From: Flavipsychrobacter sp.
GTDB lineage: Bacteria; Bacteroidota; Bacteroidia; Chitinophagales; Chitinophagaceae
Length of the DNA stretch: 64,000 nucleotides
Direction: 5' to 3'
NCBI GenBank assembly: GCA_031292525.1
Contig: JARLGY010000036.1
Span: forward strand, 1-64,000
The position numbers and the translations under genes were made by a program. Shown in pieces: positions 61,542 through 64,000 of the stretch. Under the pieces are notes generated by a model, which searched no databases, was not told the origin of the DNA, and worked only from the letters and a program-made list of their open reading frames with translations. Position 1 is the first letter of the stretch; every line of letters begins with the position of its first letter.

Positions 61542-64000
61542 ATGAAGCGAATAAATTTACTCGTTTACATTACCCTTATCTGCTGTTTTGCTCTTACCAG
61601 TACGGGTAGCAAAGCCCAAACGTTATTGGCTCAGAATTTTGATACCAGCACAACATTCCCTCCAATTGGCTGGCAAAATAATTTGGTGACACAATCGTCA
61701 TCAAATCCACCTACAGATGGTGGCACGGGAGCGCCCCTAATATGGTCATTATCTACTGTATCTGGCTCTGCACCTCTCAGCAATTATGGTAATGATGTCA
61801 ACAATTCACCTGCAGTAGCATATAGCGGCATACATTCTGCTGGTTTTAACTCATGGAATATACGCTCTGGAGGGACTGCTGATTTGGTTACACCAGCTAT
61901 CAATCTGACGCCGTATCCAGGTGGTACAAATAAACTAACATTTTATACATTTCGCTATGGTGGTGATCCCATGAAAGTATATGTAAATACTGCTCCCAAT
62001 ATCACAGGTGGTACATTATTAACCTCTTTTAATTCCTCTACAGGTGGTAGCTGGACGCTATCTACCACCACCATTCCTTCAACTTATACTGGAACTATTT
62101 ATATAATATTTGAGGCCTCCTCGAATTGGGATAATGATCAATTTGTTGACGATGTTATAGTAACCCACTCAGGCTGCGCGGGTACTCCGTCATCTTCTAC
62201 TATTACAAATGCACCTCTTGCTACACCTTTATGCTCAGGCAATACATATACACTAAATGCTGCTGAGGCAAATACTATTAGTGGTTCAACAACACAGGGT
62301 ATTAGTGGTTACTGGCAGCAGTCTTCAAGTTCCAGTGGCCCTTGGGTTAATGCGGTTGGTGGTAGTGGTGCAAATACGCTAAACTATACCACACCAGTAC
62401 TCAACTCATCTGTTTACTATCGCTTTGCCGATACTTGTAGTTACTCGCACCAGGGTGCTGCAAGTGCTGCATATTATGTGCCGGTTAATCTGAGTACTGC
62501 CATTACTAGCCAACCTCAAACCCCCAATGTATGTACAGGTGGCAATACGTCTTTCACTGTAGGTGCTGTGGGTGGCTCGCTTACCTACCAATGGCAGGAG
62601 AGTACAGATGGTGGTCTTACATTTAATAATATAACTAACGGTGGGGTTTACAGCAGGGCAAGAACTGCTACTCTTAACCTCACAGGCGTACCTGTTACTA
62701 TGAATGGCTATAAGTACCAGGTAGTGGTTACAGGTAGTTGTGGTCCAAGCAAAACCAGCATTCCCGTTTCTGTTTTTGTGGGCCCGCCACCTGCTATTGT
62801 CACCCAGCCTCGCGATAGTACAATATGTGCACTTACCCCGGTGTCTTTCAGTGTTGGGGCTACAGGTATAGGCTTATCTTACCAATGGCAAATAAACACA
62901 GGCAGTGGTTTTGTAACCTTACCTAACGGCATAGGTTATACCGGTGCTACCACTAATACCCTTACTCAATTGATCCCTAATACCACTATGAACGGGTATC
63001 AATATCGTGTGGTAGTAAGTGGTGCATGTAGTCCTGTAACATCTACGTATGCAACGTTGCATGTAAATGGCTTGCCAACAATAACATCCCAACCCAGGAA
63101 TGCAATTACTTGTAATAACGCGAATGCCTTATTTATAGTAGGTGCAACTGGTGCCGGCCTCAGTTATCAGTGGCAGGTAAGCACAGGTGGTGCATTCAGC
63201 CCTGTGAGCGGCAGTGTCTATAGTGGTACAAACACAGATTCACTTATCCTTACAGGCGTTACATCGGCTATGAACGGGTATGTGTATCGCAGTATTATAA
63301 CAGGTACCTGCGCACCAAAAGATACTACCGTTGTAGATACCTTGCGTATTAATCCATTACCGGCTGTTGGCATTACAGCGTATGGCAATACTACTATATG
63401 TCCATCAGATAGCGCTTCATTTGTAGGGCTCTTTACCCCTGGCTATACTTATCAGTGGTACTATAACAACACTGCTATACCGGGCGCTATACGTGATACG
63501 TTCAGGGCCAATCCTGCCGGTGGTTATAAAATAGGTATAACCAATGGTTTTGGTTGCACCAGTTTCTCAGCAACGGATTCCGTTCACTACCTGGCAGCAC
63601 CGGCAGTAGCTATTGCAGCAGGCGGCCCGCTAGGGTTTTGCCAGGGCAGCAGTGTTACCCTTACAGGTACCACAAATGCAGGTGTCACTTACGCCTGGAA
63701 GCTGAATGGTAACTTCATCAGCAACGCCAATAACCCGGTTGATACAGCTATAGTTTCAGGTAGCTACACACTATATGAAAATAATGGTACCTGCGGTACC
63801 GTATCTGCACCACTTGTAGTTACGGCAAGCCCTATACCCCAAGCTACCATCACTAACAGCGGCTCTGCTACCTTCTGCTCAGGCCAAACCGTTACATTGA
63901 GTGCCAACAGCGGTACGGGGTACACTTACCAGTGGAGCCTGGATGGCACAGCACAGCCCAATGGATCGACCCGGACATTTACGGCTGGTGTAGCTGGTAA
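61542..64000 (+). CDS. Large secreted Ig-repeat adhesin, 5' part (3' end outside window)
   Basis: At least 819 codons with no stop, running off the window end. Signal peptide (MKRINLLVYITLICCFALTS then STGSKAQ). Residues about 25-200 resemble an adhesin choice-of-anchor/MAM-like beta domain (FDTSTTFPPIGWQ, FYTFRYGGD, DNDQFVDDVIV). At least six to seven Ig-like repeats follow with YQWQESTDG, YQWQINTGSG, YQWQVSTGG, YQWYYNN, YAWKLNG and YQWSLDG cores. A T9SS tail is expected beyond the window. Inferred surface adhesin. Confidence 0.88.
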   Translation, partial: MKRINLLVYITLICCFALTSTGSKAQTLLAQNFDTSTTFPPIGWQNNLVTQSSSNPPTDGGTGAPLIWSLSTVSGSAPLSNYGNDVNNSPAVAYSGIHSAGFNSWNIRSGGTADLVTPAINLTPYPGGTNKLTFYTFRYGGDPMKVYVNTAPNITGGTLLTSFNSSTGGSWTLSTTTIPSTYTGTIYIIFEASSNWDNDQFVDDVIVTHSGCAGTPSSSTITNAPLATPLCSGNTYTLNAAEANTISGSTTQGISGYWQQSSSSSGPWVNAVGGSGANTLNYTTPVLNSSVYYRFADTCSYSHQGAASAAYYVPVNLSTAITSQPQTPNVCTGGNTSFTVGAVGGSLTYQWQESTDGGLTFNNITNGGVYSRARTATLNLTGVPVTMNGYKYQVVVTGSCGPSKTSIPVSVFVGPPPAIVTQPRDSTICALTPVSFSVGATGIGLSYQWQINTGSGFVTLPNGIGYTGATTNTLTQLIPNTTMNGYQYRVVVSGACSPVTSTYATLHVNGLPTITSQPRNAITCNNANALFIVGATGAGLSYQWQVSTGGAFSPVSGSVYSGTNTDSLILTGVTSAMNGYVYRSIITGTCAPKDTTVVDTLRINPLPAVGITAYGNTTICPSDSASFVGLFTPGYTYQWYYNNTAIPGAIRDTFRANPAGGYKIGITNGFGCTSFSATDSVHYLAAPAVAIAAGGPLGFCQGSSVTLTGTTNAGVTYAWKLNGNFISNANNPVDTAIVSGSYTLYENNGTCGTVSAPLVVTASPIPQATITNSGSATFCSGQTVTLSANSGTGYTYQWSLDGTAQPNGSTRTFTAGVAG

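Overview
The window looks like a chromosomal segment of a Gram-negative Bacteroidota bacterium, most likely in or near the Chitinophagaceae/Chitinophagales. Support: type IX secretion (T9SS) C-terminal sorting domains on very long Ig-like repeat proteins, the Bacteroidota -7 promoter box TAnnTTTG ahead of many genes, almost no Shine-Dalgarno sequences, and family-level resemblance of most proteins. No rRNA, tRNA, CRISPR array, prophage or plasmid function was seen. The only mobile element is a small IS200-like/RAYT transposase gene.

Layout. 1-1.9 kb: 3' part of a T9SS-exported Ig-repeat adhesin. 1.9-7.6 kb (minus strand): a compact operon kdnA-kdnB-kdsA-aldolase/CBS-kdsC-like-kdsB, which reads as a pathway for CMP-activated 8-amino-Kdo (Kdo8N), the sugar joining lipid A to the rest of LPS. 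7.8-9.7 kb: oxidoreductase plus AraC regulator. 9.8-13 kb: gene remnant and a second T9SS Ig-repeat protein. 13-18.9 kb: DoxX-like protein, hypothetical proteins, a GT-C-like membrane protein, gltX, a stand-alone T9SS-tail-like protein and a PabC/IlvE-like enzyme. 19-24.3 kb: lpxD, pheS, an SDR dehydratase/reductase and rho. 24.3-27 kb: a tiny membrane ORF, a DUF4421 outer-membrane protein and waaA (Kdo transferase). 27.1-33.5 kb: tripartite RND efflux system. 33.5-38.4 kb: GH3/beta-lactamase fusion, response regulator, thioredoxin-like protein and MerR regulator. 38.4-44.8 kb: purN, hutH, glycosyltransferase, membrane-anchored patatin and ctaA. 45-50 kb: HU, TPR protein, 30-residue AURKAIP1/COX24-like protein, RNase G, GNAT, psd and a Cys/Lys-rich secreted peptide. 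50-54.4 kb (minus): MMPL transporter, fatty-acid hydroxylase and miaA. 54.5-55.1 kb: RAYT with flanking palindromes. 55-60.6 kb: omega-amidase, lipoprotein, GT39, dipeptide epimerase and murB. 60.9-64 kb: small secreted protein and the 5' part of a third Ig-repeat protein.

How the genes work together. Envelope construction dominates: Kdo/Kdo8N synthesis, lpxD, waaA, the GT39 sugar transferase, murB, dipeptide epimerase and the NagZ-like fusion (peptidoglycan synthesis and recycling), psd, lipid hydroxylase with MMPL transporter, and RND efflux. The most interesting element is the protein at 3328-4341. It joins a fructose-6-phosphate-aldolase-like barrel to the CBS pair normally found on arabinose-5-phosphate isomerase (KdsD), and it sits exactly where a Kdo operon would need a source of arabinose 5-phosphate. 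miaA is a second puzzle: its reading frame has no ATG, GTG or TTG ahead of the P-loop.
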